A stretch of DNA of 64,000 nucleotides from Amycolatopsis acididurans. GTDB lineage: Bacteria; Actinomycetota; Actinomycetes; Mycobacteriales; Pseudonocardiaceae. Position numbers and translations under genes: made by a program. The stretch spans positions 62,001 through 126,000 of the forward strand of contig NZ_JAAXLS010000001.1 of the NCBI RefSeq assembly GCF_012328925.1, written 5' to 3'. Positions within the stretch are counted from its first letter, which is position 1. Each line of letters opens with the position of its first letter. Below, piece after piece: positions 26,907-35,364 of the stretch. The notes under the pieces are model-generated. The model did no database searches. It had not been told where the DNA came from and was given only the letters and a program-made list of their open reading frames with translations.

Positions 26907-28145
26907 TCAGATGACCGATTCGGCGGCCAGGTCGGCGATCTCGCGTTCGCTGTAGCCCAGCCGCTCGCGGTACACCTGGTCGTTGTGCTCGCCGAGTGCG
27001 GGCGCGGGACGGTCGAAACCCGCGCGCGAGGCCGAAAACCGGATGGGCACACCCGTCGCGGCCAGGTCGGCGACGTCGCCGTAGCGCGGATGCACCACGG
27101 GCACCACCTCCTCGCGCGCCCGAACCAGCGGATCCCGCACCGCGCTGTGCGGATCGCGCACCTCGGCGGCGGGCACGCCTTCCGCCGTCAGCGCGTCGAG
27201 CAGCTCGGCGAGCGGGCGGGTGCGGCACCATTCGCGGATCAGGCCGTGCAACTCGTCGGCGTTGCGGACCCGCTCGTCGCGGGTGCGGAAACGCTTGTCC
27301 TCGATGAGGTCCGCGCGCCCCATCGCCCGTAGCACGCCGTGCGCGAAGGCATCCGTCGGCGCACACAACGCCAGATGCCCGTCCGCGGTGGGCAGGATCC
27401 CGAACGGGGCCAGTCTCGGCACCATCGATCCGGTGCGCTGCGGCAGCCCGACCGCGTCGAAGGCGTCGAACGGCTCGCACGCGACCAGCGACGTCAGCGC
27501 ACCGAGCATCGACACGTCGACATGTTGCCCCTCGCCGGTCTGCTCGGCCTGCAGCAGCGCCGAAACCGTGCCGATCACCGCGAACAGCGGGGCGAGCATG
27601 TCGCCGACCGGCAGCCCGAACCGCACCGGGCCCTCGTCGGGTTCGCCCGCGGTCATCATCACCCCGGACAGGGCCTGGATGATCGAGTCCATCGCCTTGC
27701 CCGAGCCCGGGCCGCCCTGCGCGCCGAACCCGCTGATCGAGGTGTAGACGATCTTCGGGTTGAGCGTGCGCACCGCCGGGTAGTCGATGCCGAGGCGCCG
27801 GGTGACGCCCGGGCTGTAGTTCTCCACGACGACATCGGCGTCGCGCACGAGATCGGCGAAAACGGCGTGCCCGCGCGGGTTCTTGAGGTCGAGCGTCACG
27901 CTGAGCTTGTTGCGGCCGCGCACCAGCATCGACACCGACATGTCACCGGGTTCCCGCCGCACCAGCGACAGCCCGGACCGGCTGACGTAGGGCGCGTTGT
28001 TGCGGGAGGCGTCACCCCCGGTCGCGGGATTCTCCACCTTGATCACAGTGGCGCCGAGCCCGGCCAGCAGCAGGGTCGCGTAGGGCCCGGCGAGCGCGGT
28101 GGTCAGGTCGATGACGGTGCGCCCGGCGAGTGGCTGGTCGGTCAT
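26907..28145 (-). CDS. CaiB/BaiF family (class III) CoA-transferase
   Basis: A 412-residue class III CoA-transferase. It has the N-terminal GRTVIDLTTALAGPYATLLLAGLGATVIKVE, RGRNKLSVTLDLKNPRG, VVVENYSPGVTRRLGIDY, and the catalytic Asp in LPVGDMLAPLFAVIG. These cytosolic homodimers move CoA between carboxylic acids. ATG 28145 overlaps the CapA-like gene stop by 4 bp. The following genes encode dehydratase-like subunits, so it probably activates the substrate (perhaps a 2-hydroxy acid) for them. Confidence 0.92.
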   Translation of the reverse strand: MTDQPLAGRTVIDLTTALAGPYATLLLAGLGATVIKVENPATGGDASRNNAPYVSRSGLSLVRREPGDMSVSMLVRGRNKLSVTLDLKNPRGHAVFADLVRDADVVVENYSPGVTRRLGIDYPAVRTLNPKIVYTSISGFGAQGGPGSGKAMDSIIQALSGVMMTAGEPDEGPVRFGLPVGDMLAPLFAVIGTVSALLQAEQTGEGQHVDVSMLGALTSLVACEPFDAFDAVGLPQRTGSMVPRLAPFGILPTADGHLALCAPTDAFAHGVLRAMGRADLIEDKRFRTRDERVRNADELHGLIREWCRTRPLAELLDALTAEGVPAAEVRDPHSAVRDPLVRAREEVVPVVHPRYGDVADLAATGVPIRFSASRAGFDRPAPALGEHNDQVYRERLGYSEREIADLAAESVI

Positions 28146-29260
28146 GCTGCCCTCGTCACGTCGATCAGGAATTCCTCGTCCCGGCGGGAAATCCGGGTAC
28201 CGAACCCGGCGGCGCCGGTGATGCCGGCGATGTAGCCTGCGACGTGCTCGGCGCCGGGCACGGGTCGTGCCTCGTCGTCGATCCAGCACGGCACGAAACC
28301 GGCCTCGGCCAAGCCGTCCCGGTCGAACCGGCACCATGCGATCGCGGTGTTGCGGCTTTCCGGGTGGAACGGGAACGCGGGCATCCGCGGATCGGGTTCG
28401 AAACCGTAGAGTTGCCTGCGCCGCTCGGCCCATGCCGCGCGTTCGGCGCTGCCGGTGTCCTCGCTCGGGGTCAGCGCGTGGGTGACGGTGACGAAGTTGC
28501 CCAGCCCGTGGAAGATCGGCTTGCCCCGGTGCACCTCGATTCCGCGCATGATGTGCGAGTGGTGCCCGAACACCGCGTCGGCACCGGCATCGATCGCGGC
28601 ACGCGCCAGCGGGCCCTCGTACATCGCGACCACCTCCGGCGTGTGCCCGACGCCCTTGTGCATCGACACCAGGACCACGTCGGCCCGTTGCCGCAGGGCG
28701 CGGATGTCCTCGGCCATCGCCTCCTGGGTGTCCGGATCGGTGAAGGTGTAGATCTTCGGCGGGCCGCCGGGACTGGCGTGGTCGAGTTCGTAGTGGGTGA
28801 GCACGTGCACGTAGGCGCAGCCGCCCTTGCGCGAGGTCGCCCAGGATTCCCTCGGCCCGACACAGTTGTAGGACAGCACGCCGACGGTGAGCCCGTCGCG
28901 TTCGACGATCGCGGGCGTGCGCGCTTCGGCGAGGTTCGCGCCCGCACCGGCGGTGACCAGGCCCGCTTTCCGGGCGTGCGCGACGGTGTCGGCGACCCCG
29001 GTCTCGCCCGCGTCGTAGATGTGGTTGCCCGCCAGGGTGACGACGTCGAAGCCGGCCGCGGCCAGCGCGCCGAGCGCCGCCGGATCGGCCGGGGGCGCGG
29101 GCACGTCGGTGCTCTGCTGCGCGGTGGTGGTGGAGTGGGGGACCTCGACGTGGCCGATCGTGACGTCGGCCGTGCGCAGCACGGGCGCGGCCGGGGCCAG
29201 GAAGAAGGCCGGGTCCGGCTCGTCGAGGATCAGATCCCCCACCGACGCGATGGTGATCAC
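28142..29260 (-). CDS. CapA-like poly-gamma-glutamate/metallophosphatase-fold protein
   Basis: A 372-residue CapA/PgsA-type protein (calcineurin-like fold). The order of motifs is intact: ASVGDLILDEP, LAGNHIYDAGETG, a VLSYN strand, SMHKGVGHTPE, FGHHSHIMRGIE and FHGLGNF. GTG 29260 is chosen because the family begins at this strand and the longer upstream frame overlaps the ATPase gene. There is no membrane anchor or signal peptide, unlike capsule-biosynthesis CapA. It is embedded between an amino-acid ABC importer and a CoA-transferase, so a role in hydrolysing an imported glutamyl- or phospho-compound is more plausible than polymer synthesis. This is inference. Confidence 0.8.
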   Translation of the reverse strand: MITIASVGDLILDEPDPAFFLAPAAPVLRTADVTIGHVEVPHSTTTAQQSTDVPAPPADPAALGALAAAGFDVVTLAGNHIYDAGETGVADTVAHARKAGLVTAGAGANLAEARTPAIVERDGLTVGVLSYNCVGPRESWATSRKGGCAYVHVLTHYELDHASPGGPPKIYTFTDPDTQEAMAEDIRALRQRADVVLVSMHKGVGHTPEVVAMYEGPLARAAIDAGADAVFGHHSHIMRGIEVHRGKPIFHGLGNFVTVTHALTPSEDTGSAERAAWAERRRQLYGFEPDPRMPAFPFHPESRNTAIAWCRFDRDGLAEAGFVPCWIDDEARPVPGAEHVAGYIAGITGAAGFGTRISRRDEEFLIDVTRAA

Positions 29261-30051
29261 GAAACACGCTCCATTGTGGACGTTGTGGTGTTGTTGTGGC
29301 GGGACAGGAACGAGCGGAGGCGGTCGGTCTTCGGGCTGCCGAACAGCTCCTGCGGCGGCCCGGATTCGACGATGCGCCCGGCCTCCATGAACACGCACCG
29401 GTCGGCCACCTCGCGTGCGAAGGCCATCTCGTGCGTGACCACGACCATGGTCTTGCCCTCGGCGGCCAGCCCGCGCATCACCTTGAGCACGTCCTCGACC
29501 AGTTCCGGATCGAGCGCGCTCGTCGGCTCGTCGAACAGGATGATCCGCGGACGGGTGGCCAGTGCCCTGGCGATCGCGACCCGCTGCTGCTGGCCGCCGG
29601 AGAGCTGGCGCGGGTAGCGCTGCGCCCGGTCACGCAGCCCGACCCGGTCCAGCAGTTCCAGCGCCTCCCGTTCGGCGTCGGACCGCGAGCGCCCGTGTAC
29701 CCGCACCGGAGCCTCGGTGACGTTGCGCAGCACGGTGAAGTGCGGCAGCAGGTTGAACTGCTGGAACACCATGCTCATCCGCCGCCGCTGCGCCGCGATC
29801 TGCCTTTCCCGCAACGGAATCAGCGCCTCGCCGCGCCGGCGGTGGCCGAGCAGTTCGCCGTCGAGGTAGATCGCGCCGGCGTCGATGGTCTCCAGTTGGT
29901 GGGCGCACCGGATCAACGTGGACTTGCCGGACCCGGACGGGCCGATGATCACCACGACCTCGCCCTCGTGCACGTCGAGGGTCACGTCGTCGAGCGCGAC
30001 GTGGTCACCGAAGGACTTGCGTACCGACCGCAGCCGCAGCGCCGGGGTCAT
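29257..30051 (-). CDS. Polar amino-acid ABC transporter ATPase (GlnQ/HisP type)
   Basis: A 264-residue ABC ATPase. It has Walker A GPSGSGKSTLIRC, MVFQQFNLLPHFTVLRNV (the FNLFPH-type segment typical of amino-acid importers), signature LSGGQQQRVAIARAL, Walker B IILFDEPTSALDPE and switch THEM. A 10-residue insertion (GHRRRGEALI) lies after the first beta-hairpin. ATG 30051 overlaps the permease stop. It is the energy unit of the importer formed with the next two upstream genes. Confidence 0.93.
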   Translation of the reverse strand: MTPALRLRSVRKSFGDHVALDDVTLDVHEGEVVVIIGPSGSGKSTLIRCAHQLETIDAGAIYLDGELLGHRRRGEALIPLRERQIAAQRRRMSMVFQQFNLLPHFTVLRNVTEAPVRVHGRSRSDAEREALELLDRVGLRDRAQRYPRQLSGGQQQRVAIARALATRPRIILFDEPTSALDPELVEDVLKVMRGLAAEGKTMVVVTHEMAFAREVADRCVFMEAGRIVESGPPQELFGSPKTDRLRSFLSRHNNTTTSTMERVS

Positions 30052-30905
30052 CGCGTCACCCCTCGGGAGAAGCGCCGCTCCAGCACCCGCTGTCCCATGG
30101 TCAGCAGCGTGACCACGACCAGGTACCACGCGCACGCGACGATCAGCAGCGGCACGATCTGGTAGGTGCGGTCGTAGATGACCTGCACCGAGTGCAGCAG
30201 GTCGGTCATCGAGATCACCGACACCAGCGCGGTTCCCTTCAGGACGGTGATGAACTGGCTGCCGGCGGGCGGCAGCATGACGCGCATCGCCTGCGGCAGC
30301 ACGACCCGCGTGAACGTCTGCGCGGGCGTGAATCCCATGGCGCGGGCGGCGTCCCGCTGGCCCGGGTCCACGCCGAGCAGCCCGGCGCGGATGATCTCGG
30401 CGAGGTAGGCCGATTCCACCAGTGACAGCCCGATGATCGCCGCGGTCAACGGGGTGATCACCTGGTTGGAGTCCCAGGACAGCAGCACCGGCCCGAACGG
30501 GATGCCCAGCGAGAGCCGGGGTAGCAGGTAGGCCAGGTTGAACCAGAAGATCAGCTGCACCAGCGGCGGAATGCCGCGGAACACTCCGATGTAGACGGTG
30601 GAGGCCCAGCGCAGCGGCGGAAACCCGGACAGCTGCGCCGCCGCGAGCAGGCCGCCCACGGCCGAGGCGATCGCCATCGCGATCACGGCCAGCAGCACCG
30701 TGGTTGCCAGTCCGGAAAGGATGGTCGGATCGAACAGGTAGTGCCACACCACGTCCCATTGGAAACGGGAGTTGTGGATGAGGAACCAGGCCAGTTGCGC
30801 GGCGAACACGGCGAGCACGAACCCGCCGGCCCAGCGCCAGGGATGCACCAGTCGGCGCGCGGTGGCCACGTCCTCGTCTTGAACTGCCGCGTCCGCGGTG
30901 GTCAT
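30048..30905 (-). CDS. Polar amino-acid ABC transporter permease (HisM/GlnP type)
   Basis: A 285-residue membrane protein. A cytosolic N-terminus is followed by a helix near 30-50 and the HisM-type core, with VYIGVFRGIPPLVQLIFWF, the ESAYLAEIIRAGLLGVDPGQRDAARAMG EAA loop, and VSVISMTDLLHSVQVIYDRTYQ at the end. A single permease suggests a homodimeric channel. ATG 30905 has GGAG 6 nt upstream; the open frame continues to GTG 30917. It is the second gene of the minus-strand operon. Confidence 0.92.
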   Translation of the reverse strand: MTTADAAVQDEDVATARRLVHPWRWAGGFVLAVFAAQLAWFLIHNSRFQWDVVWHYLFDPTILSGLATTVLLAVIAMAIASAVGGLLAAAQLSGFPPLRWASTVYIGVFRGIPPLVQLIFWFNLAYLLPRLSLGIPFGPVLLSWDSNQVITPLTAAIIGLSLVESAYLAEIIRAGLLGVDPGQRDAARAMGFTPAQTFTRVVLPQAMRVMLPPAGSQFITVLKGTALVSVISMTDLLHSVQVIYDRTYQIVPLLIVACAWYLVVVTLLTMGQRVLERRFSRGVTR

Positions 30906-30924
30906 GGCGTACTCCACAACGGGC

Positions 30925-31839
30925 TCACTTCGAGGTGGCGACGTCGAGCAGCGGTGCGGCGACCATGACGTCGGTCAGTCCCCACTGCTGCATGATCCGG
31001 CGGTATTCGCCGTTGTCGAACAGCTGCTGGAAGGCCTTGAGCATGACCTGTCCCATGCCGCTGCTCTTGGGCACGAGCAGGGCGAGGTCGTCGGCCGTCG
31101 CGCCCTGCGCCTCGGTCTGCGTGACGTAGGAGTAGCTGCCCTTCTGCTGCGAGGTCACGTCGATCGCGGCCGCCTGCGTCATCCCGGCGGCGTCCGCGCG
31201 GCCTGCCTGCGTGGCCAGCAGTGTGCCGTTGGTGTCGTCCAGCGGCAGCGCGGTCGCGGCAGGTTTTCCCTTGCCGGTGCAGTATTGCGAGAGCTTGGCC
31301 AGCTGGTCTTCGACGATGCTGGCCTTGACCAGCGCGACACGCTTACCGCACAGATCGTCGACGGTCTTGATGCCTGCGGTCGAGTTCGACGGCACCACGT
31401 AGGAGGTGCGCGTGGTCATCCAGGTGATCGTGTCGAACTGCTGCTCGCGTTCGGCCGTGGCCTTGACCGGCCCGTTGAACGCGTCGTACCGGCCGGACAG
31501 CATGCCCTGCAGCGCCGCGGACAGGTTCGTGACGATCTGCGTCTCGGTGCGCACACCGAGCAGCTTGCCCAGTGCGTCCTGGAAGTCCTTGTCGATGCCG
31601 GTGACGGTCGTCCCGTCGGTACCCACCGTGCGATACGGCGGATGGGAGTCTCCGGCGAACTTCAGCACCCCGGAGTCCTTGACCTGCTGCGGCAGTGCGT
31701 TGTGCAGCTCCGGTACTCCCGCACCGGAGTCGGAACTGGCGGGTTCGCCGCTGCCGACGGTGGCGCCACACGCGGTCAGAGCCAGCGCGGTGCCCACGGC
31801 GAGGACAGTCGGTGCGACGCGGCGAAGTGGATGGCGCAT
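30925..31839 (-). CDS. Polar amino-acid ABC transporter solute-binding lipoprotein (SBP_bac_3)
   Basis: A 304-residue lipoprotein. It has a basic start (MRHPLRR), a hydrophobic stretch and lipobox LTACG, then the SBP_bac_3 fold: VLKFAGDSHPPYRTVG, VTGIDKDFQDALGKLLGV, LQGMLSGRYDAFNGPVKAT and LCGKRVALVKASIVEDQL. ATG 31839 is preceded by GGGAG at about 10 nt. It heads the operon running down to 24516. It is divergent from the PaaX gene; the 173-bp gap (31840-32012) shows no convincing operator to me. Confidence 0.9.
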   Translation of the reverse strand: MRHPLRRVAPTVLAVGTALALTACGATVGSGEPASSDSGAGVPELHNALPQQVKDSGVLKFAGDSHPPYRTVGTDGTTVTGIDKDFQDALGKLLGVRTETQIVTNLSAALQGMLSGRYDAFNGPVKATAEREQQFDTITWMTTRTSYVVPSNSTAGIKTVDDLCGKRVALVKASIVEDQLAKLSQYCTGKGKPAATALPLDDTNGTLLATQAGRADAAGMTQAAAIDVTSQQKGSYSYVTQTEAQGATADDLALLVPKSSGMGQVMLKAFQQLFDNGEYRRIMQQWGLTDVMVAAPLLDVATSK

Positions 31840-32012
31840 GGCGGTGCATCTCCCTGCGTTGGGCCTGTGCCAGGCGGTGGGGACGAAATCCACATTGTCG
31901 ATCTGGTTGACGAGCGTCGCATGAGCTGTCGCCTATGGCAAGACCTGTTTGCCCTCACGTTTCCGGTCCGAGTTGTCACATCGGCGTCCGGTCGGTGTCG
32001 TACAGTGCTGGC

Positions 32013-32996
32013 ATGGCCACGGACGCGTTACCCCGTCCGCAGCAGGGCGCGGAGCCCCAGCTGCTGCTCACGTCGCTGCTCGGGGACTTCTGGTACTGGC
32101 GTGACGAGCACATCCCGGCGACCGCGCTGGTCCGGCTGCTCGCGGATTTCGACGTCACGGCGGACGGGGCTCGGGCGGCGATGCGCCGCCTCGCGGCGCG
32201 TGGCCTGCTGACCGTGGCCCGGCAGGGGCGCACGACCGCCTACGGCATCCCGCCGCGCACCTCGGAGGTGATCATCGAGCGGACCTACCGGATGCTGACG
32301 TTCGGCTCGACCGCTCCGTCCTGGGACGGGATGTGGACCGTCGTGGCGTTCTCGGTGCCGGAGCAGGAGCGCGGCGTGCGCACGGCGCTGCGGTCCCGGT
32401 TGCGGCTGCTGCATTTCGCCCCGCTCTACGACGGGGTGTGGGTGTGCCCGCACGACCGGGGCGAGCAGGTCCGGGAGCTGCTCGCGGAGCTGGGCGTGAC
32501 CACCGCGACCGTGCTGCGCGCGCAGGAGGTTCCGGGCGGCGCGAGCCCGCGGGAGGCCTTCGATCTCGCGCCATTGGCCGAGGAGTACCACGCCTTCGCC
32601 GAGCGGTACGAGCCGTTGCTGGACAGTCTCGACGCGGGCCTGATCGGGCCCGCGCAGGCGATGCGGATCCGCACCGAGCTGCGCGTGTCGTGGCGGCATT
32701 TTCCGGAAACCGATCCGGATCTGCCCGCCGAACTGCTGCCGCCGGGCTGGGACAGGGCACGCGCGCAGGGGGTGTTCGTGCGGATCTACGACCGGCTCGG
32801 CCCGCTGGCCGAGATCCGCTTCCGCCAGATACTCGGCACGGTCGCGCCCGAGCTCGTCGACCTGGCCGCGCACCACGATTCGGCGACCGTCGCGGAACGA
32901 TTCGCCGCCCTGGGCGACCGCCGCGCGCACGGCGACACCCCGTTCGAACAGGCGGCGCAGGCGCGGCGGCTCGCGGAGGCCCGCAGACAGCATTGA
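32013..32996 (+). CDS. PaaX-family transcriptional regulator
   Basis: A 327-residue regulator with the PaaX layout. It has an N-terminal winged helix (LLTSLLGDFWYWRD ... GARAAMRRLAARGLLTVARQGRTTAYG), a central domain with MWTVVAFSVPEQERGVRTALRSRLRLL and YDGVWVCPHDR, and the C-terminal PaaX domain ending near RFRQILG. In characterised cases PaaX represses phenylacetate genes with phenylacetyl-CoA as inducer. No paa genes are in the window, so the target is either the divergent ABC/CoA-transferase operon or distant genes. ATG 32013 is chosen because the PaaX fold begins there. Confidence 0.88.
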   Translation: MATDALPRPQQGAEPQLLLTSLLGDFWYWRDEHIPATALVRLLADFDVTADGARAAMRRLAARGLLTVARQGRTTAYGIPPRTSEVIIERTYRMLTFGSTAPSWDGMWTVVAFSVPEQERGVRTALRSRLRLLHFAPLYDGVWVCPHDRGEQVRELLAELGVTTATVLRAQEVPGGASPREAFDLAPLAEEYHAFAERYEPLLDSLDAGLIGPAQAMRIRTELRVSWRHFPETDPDLPAELLPPGWDRARAQGVFVRIYDRLGPLAEIRFRQILGTVAPELVDLAAHHDSATVAERFAALGDRRAHGDTPFEQAAQARRLAEARRQH

Positions 32997-33023
32997 GCCG
33001 CCCCGCGTGGTGCGGAGCGGCTC
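32995..33023. terminator. Hairpin after paaX
   Basis: GAGCCGC (32995-33001) pairs perfectly with GCGGCTC (33017-33023), with an inner CCGC/GCGG pairing that extends the stem. It overlaps the paaX stop codon. No T-run follows, which is usual for actinobacterial terminators. Confidence 0.45.
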
Positions 33024-33032
33024 GGTGGAACG

Positions 33033-33072
33033 GCCCCGGTGCCGCCGGGATGGCGTGCGGCGGCACCGGGGC
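33033..33072. terminator. Strong bidirectional hairpin between paaX and catC
   Basis: A perfect 14-bp inverted repeat: GCCCCGGTGCCGCC (33033-33046) with GGCGGCACCGGGGC (33059-33072) around a 12-nt loop. It lies between the convergent paaX and catC genes, so it probably ends transcription from both sides. Confidence 0.75.
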
Positions 33073-33077
33073 CCGGC

Positions 33078-33359
33078 TCAGTCGTCGATCTTCGACGGGT
33101 GTTTCGCCAGTGGGGTCACCTTGATCGTCATGTAGGAGAACAGCGGCAGCCCGGACAGGATCTCGTGCAACTCGTCACCCGACTCGACGTCGAAGATCGA
33201 GAAGTTGGAGTACTCACCCACGATGCGCCAGATCTGCGGCCATTTCCCGGTCCGCTGCAGGTCCTGGCTGTAGGCCTTCTCCCTGGCCACGATGTCCGCG
33301 CGCACCGCGGGGTCGAGATCGGGTGGCAGGTGGACGTCCATCCTGACGTGGAACAACAT
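33078..33359 (-). CDS. catC: Muconolactone delta-isomerase
   Basis: A 93-residue protein matching muconolactone isomerase in length and sequence: MLFHVRMDVHLPPDL at the start, EKAYSQDLQRTGKWPQIWRI and the C-terminal LPLFSYMTIKVTPLAKHPS. It converts muconolactone to 3-oxoadipate enol-lactone, in cytosolic decamers in known cases. It is the last gene of the catR-catB-catA-catC unit, 21 bp downstream of catA. The strong hairpin at 33033 follows it. Confidence 0.95.
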   Translation of the reverse strand: MLFHVRMDVHLPPDLDPAVRADIVAREKAYSQDLQRTGKWPQIWRIVGEYSNFSIFDVESGDELHEILSGLPLFSYMTIKVTPLAKHPSKIDD

Positions 33360-33380
33360 GGGTGGGTACTCCTAACGCGT

Positions 33381-34232
33381 TCAGCGCACCGGGTCCAGGA
33401 CGAAGCCGTAGTCCACGGTCTCGCCGTTGTCCGCCGGCTTCGGGTCCAGCACCAGTTCCGGCTTGACCGCCGAGGCGATGTCGTCGTCGTTGTGCTCGTC
33501 ACCGGGGAAGTACAGCTGCGCGGTGAGCAGCTCGTGCCCGGGCGCGGACACCTTGACGTGCAGGTGCGCCGGGCGCCACGCGTGCCAGCCCGCCGCCGCG
33601 ATCAGCTTGCCGCACGCGCCGTCGGTCGGGATCTGGTACGGCGCCGGCTTGACGGTGTGGATCTCGAACCGGCCCTGCTCGTCGGTGGTGAAGCTCGCGC
33701 GCAGGTTCCACTCGGGGATGCCGGGTGCGAACTGCGAGTAGTACCCCTCCGCGTCGGCGTGCCACAGCTCGACCTTCGCGCCCGGCAGCGCCGTGCCGTC
33801 GGTCGAGGTGACCTGGCCGGTCCACACCAGCGGCGTGCCGGGCTCGTTCTCCCGGGTGGGCACACTGCCGCTGGAACCCTGCTCGGGCGCGTTGGGCACG
33901 TAGTACGGGCCCTCGATGGTGCCCTTGTTGCCCTGGCGGTGTTCGGTGGCGACCTCCTCGACGACGTGCTCGACCCACACGTCGAGGAACAGCGGCCATT
34001 CGCCGTCCTCGCCGACGCTGATCAGCCAGGACTTCAGGGCGTTGTACTCGTCGTAGGTGACCTTGTGCTTGCGGATGGTCTCGTGCACCGCGTCGAGCAC
34101 CTCACGCGCGAGCAGGGACACCCGCTCCTTGGGGGTGTTCGCGACGCCGGCGAGCTTGTCCGACTTGAACCGGGCGGTCGCGCCCGCGCCGGAGCCGGCG
34201 GCGGTGGCGACCTCGTGGTGGGTGGCGGTCAT
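33381..34232 (-). CDS. catA: Catechol 1,2-dioxygenase (intradiol)
   Basis: A 283-residue intradiol dioxygenase. The N-terminal helical dimer domain includes TPKERVSLLAREVLDAVHETI. The catalytic domain keeps the ferric-iron ligands: a Tyr in EGPYYVP, a Tyr in ADAEGYYSQF, and two His in WRPAHLHVKV. It opens catechol to cis,cis-muconate using O2. It lies 28 bp after catB and upstream of catC. The size and the PNAPEQ wording match actinobacterial CatA. Confidence 0.95.
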   Translation of the reverse strand: MTATHHEVATAAGSGAGATARFKSDKLAGVANTPKERVSLLAREVLDAVHETIRKHKVTYDEYNALKSWLISVGEDGEWPLFLDVWVEHVVEEVATEHRQGNKGTIEGPYYVPNAPEQGSSGSVPTRENEPGTPLVWTGQVTSTDGTALPGAKVELWHADAEGYYSQFAPGIPEWNLRASFTTDEQGRFEIHTVKPAPYQIPTDGACGKLIAAAGWHAWRPAHLHVKVSAPGHELLTAQLYFPGDEHNDDDIASAVKPELVLDPKPADNGETVDYGFVLDPVR

Positions 34233-34260
34233 GGGATCCTCCTTGATCTCTTTTTCTTAC

Positions 34261-35364
34261 TCAGGTGTCCTGGCGATAGCGCGCGAGTTTGTCCGGGTCG
34301 ATCTCGGCGCCGATCCCGGCACCGGGACGGATGGCCAGCTCGCCGTCGCGGATCTCCAGTGGTTCGGTGAGCAGGTCGTCGCTCATGTCGAGGAAGTTCG
34401 ACAGCTCCCCGGCCCTGCGCGCGGTGAGCTGATACGACGATCCGAACGCGACAGTGCACAGTGTCCCGAGCTGGCCGTCGATCTGGTTGCCCATCACGAC
34501 TTCCAGCCCGAGGCCCTCGGCGAGGTGGTGCACCCGCTGCGAGTGGGTGAAACCGCTGCGGGCGACCTTGATGCTGATCGCGGTGGCCGACCCGCCGAGG
34601 ATCTCGCGGGTCACGTCGGCCGGGGTCACGGCGGACTCGTCGGCGATGAAGGGCACGTCGAGCTGGGACACCAGCCAGCGGCGGCCCAGCACGTCGTCGG
34701 CGGGGCACAGCTCCTCGGCGAAGAGCAGGCCCAGATCCGACATCTCCTTCATCGCCGCGGCCGATTCCGACGCGGTCCAGCCGCGGTTGCCGTCGACGTA
34801 GAGCTCGACCTGCGGGCCGAGGTTCTCGCGCAGCGCCCGCACCACCGCGGTGTCCAGGCCGACCGGGCGGCGGCCGACCTTGACCTTGAACGTGGTGATG
34901 CCGTGCCGCTCGCGCACGCGCTGTGCCTCGGCGACCATCGCGGCCGGCTCGTCGAAGCCGAGCATGTGCGATACGCGCATGCGGTCGGTGTAGCCGCCCA
35001 GCAGTTCGGTCACCGCCACGTCGAGCGTGCGGCCCAGCGCGTCCCACACGGCCATGTCGAGTGCGGACTTCGCGGCCGGGTTGCCGACGGTGCGGGCCAG
35101 GCGCGCGACCATGGTTTCCCGCTCCAGCAGGGACAGGCTGACCACCTGTGGCGCGAAGATCTGCTCGATCACGGTGACGATGCCCGCCTGCGTCTCGCCG
35201 TAGGTGAACGGGCGAGGGGGTGCCTCCGCGATCCCGACGACACCGTCGTCGGTGTGCACCCGCACCAGCACGTGCTCGGCGACGTGGACCTCGCCGGAGG
35301 CGAACTTGAGCGGTTTGCGGTAGGGGATGGCGAACGGGATCGCCTCCACCCGGGTGATTTTCAT
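34261..35364 (-). CDS. catB: Muconate cycloisomerase
   Basis: A 367-residue enolase-superfamily enzyme of the muconate-lactonising group. It shows VEAIPFAIPYRKPLKFA at the N-terminal cap, the base motif TFKVKVGRRP, metal ligands in YVDGNRGW and AEELCPADD, and FIADESAVTP. It lactonises cis,cis-muconate to muconolactone with Mn2+ or Mg2+. Its start overlaps the stop of the LysR gene by 4 bp, so regulator and enzyme are translated together, an arrangement also known in other actinobacterial cat operons. Confidence 0.93.
   Translation of the reverse strand: MKITRVEAIPFAIPYRKPLKFASGEVHVAEHVLVRVHTDDGVVGIAEAPPRPFTYGETQAGIVTVIEQIFAPQVVSLSLLERETMVARLARTVGNPAAKSALDMAVWDALGRTLDVAVTELLGGYTDRMRVSHMLGFDEPAAMVAEAQRVRERHGITTFKVKVGRRPVGLDTAVVRALRENLGPQVELYVDGNRGWTASESAAAMKEMSDLGLLFAEELCPADDVLGRRWLVSQLDVPFIADESAVTPADVTREILGGSATAISIKVARSGFTHSQRVHHLAEGLGLEVVMGNQIDGQLGTLCTVAFGSSYQLTARRAGELSNFLDMSDDLLTEPLEIRDGELAIRPGAGIGAEIDPDKLARYRQDT

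Noticed and set aside
31894..31911. ATTGTC...GTTGAC arrangement upstream of the amino-acid importer, similar to the galB dyad
   Set aside because: Spacing and arms differ (only about 4 bp of real inverted pairing), so it is probably chance.
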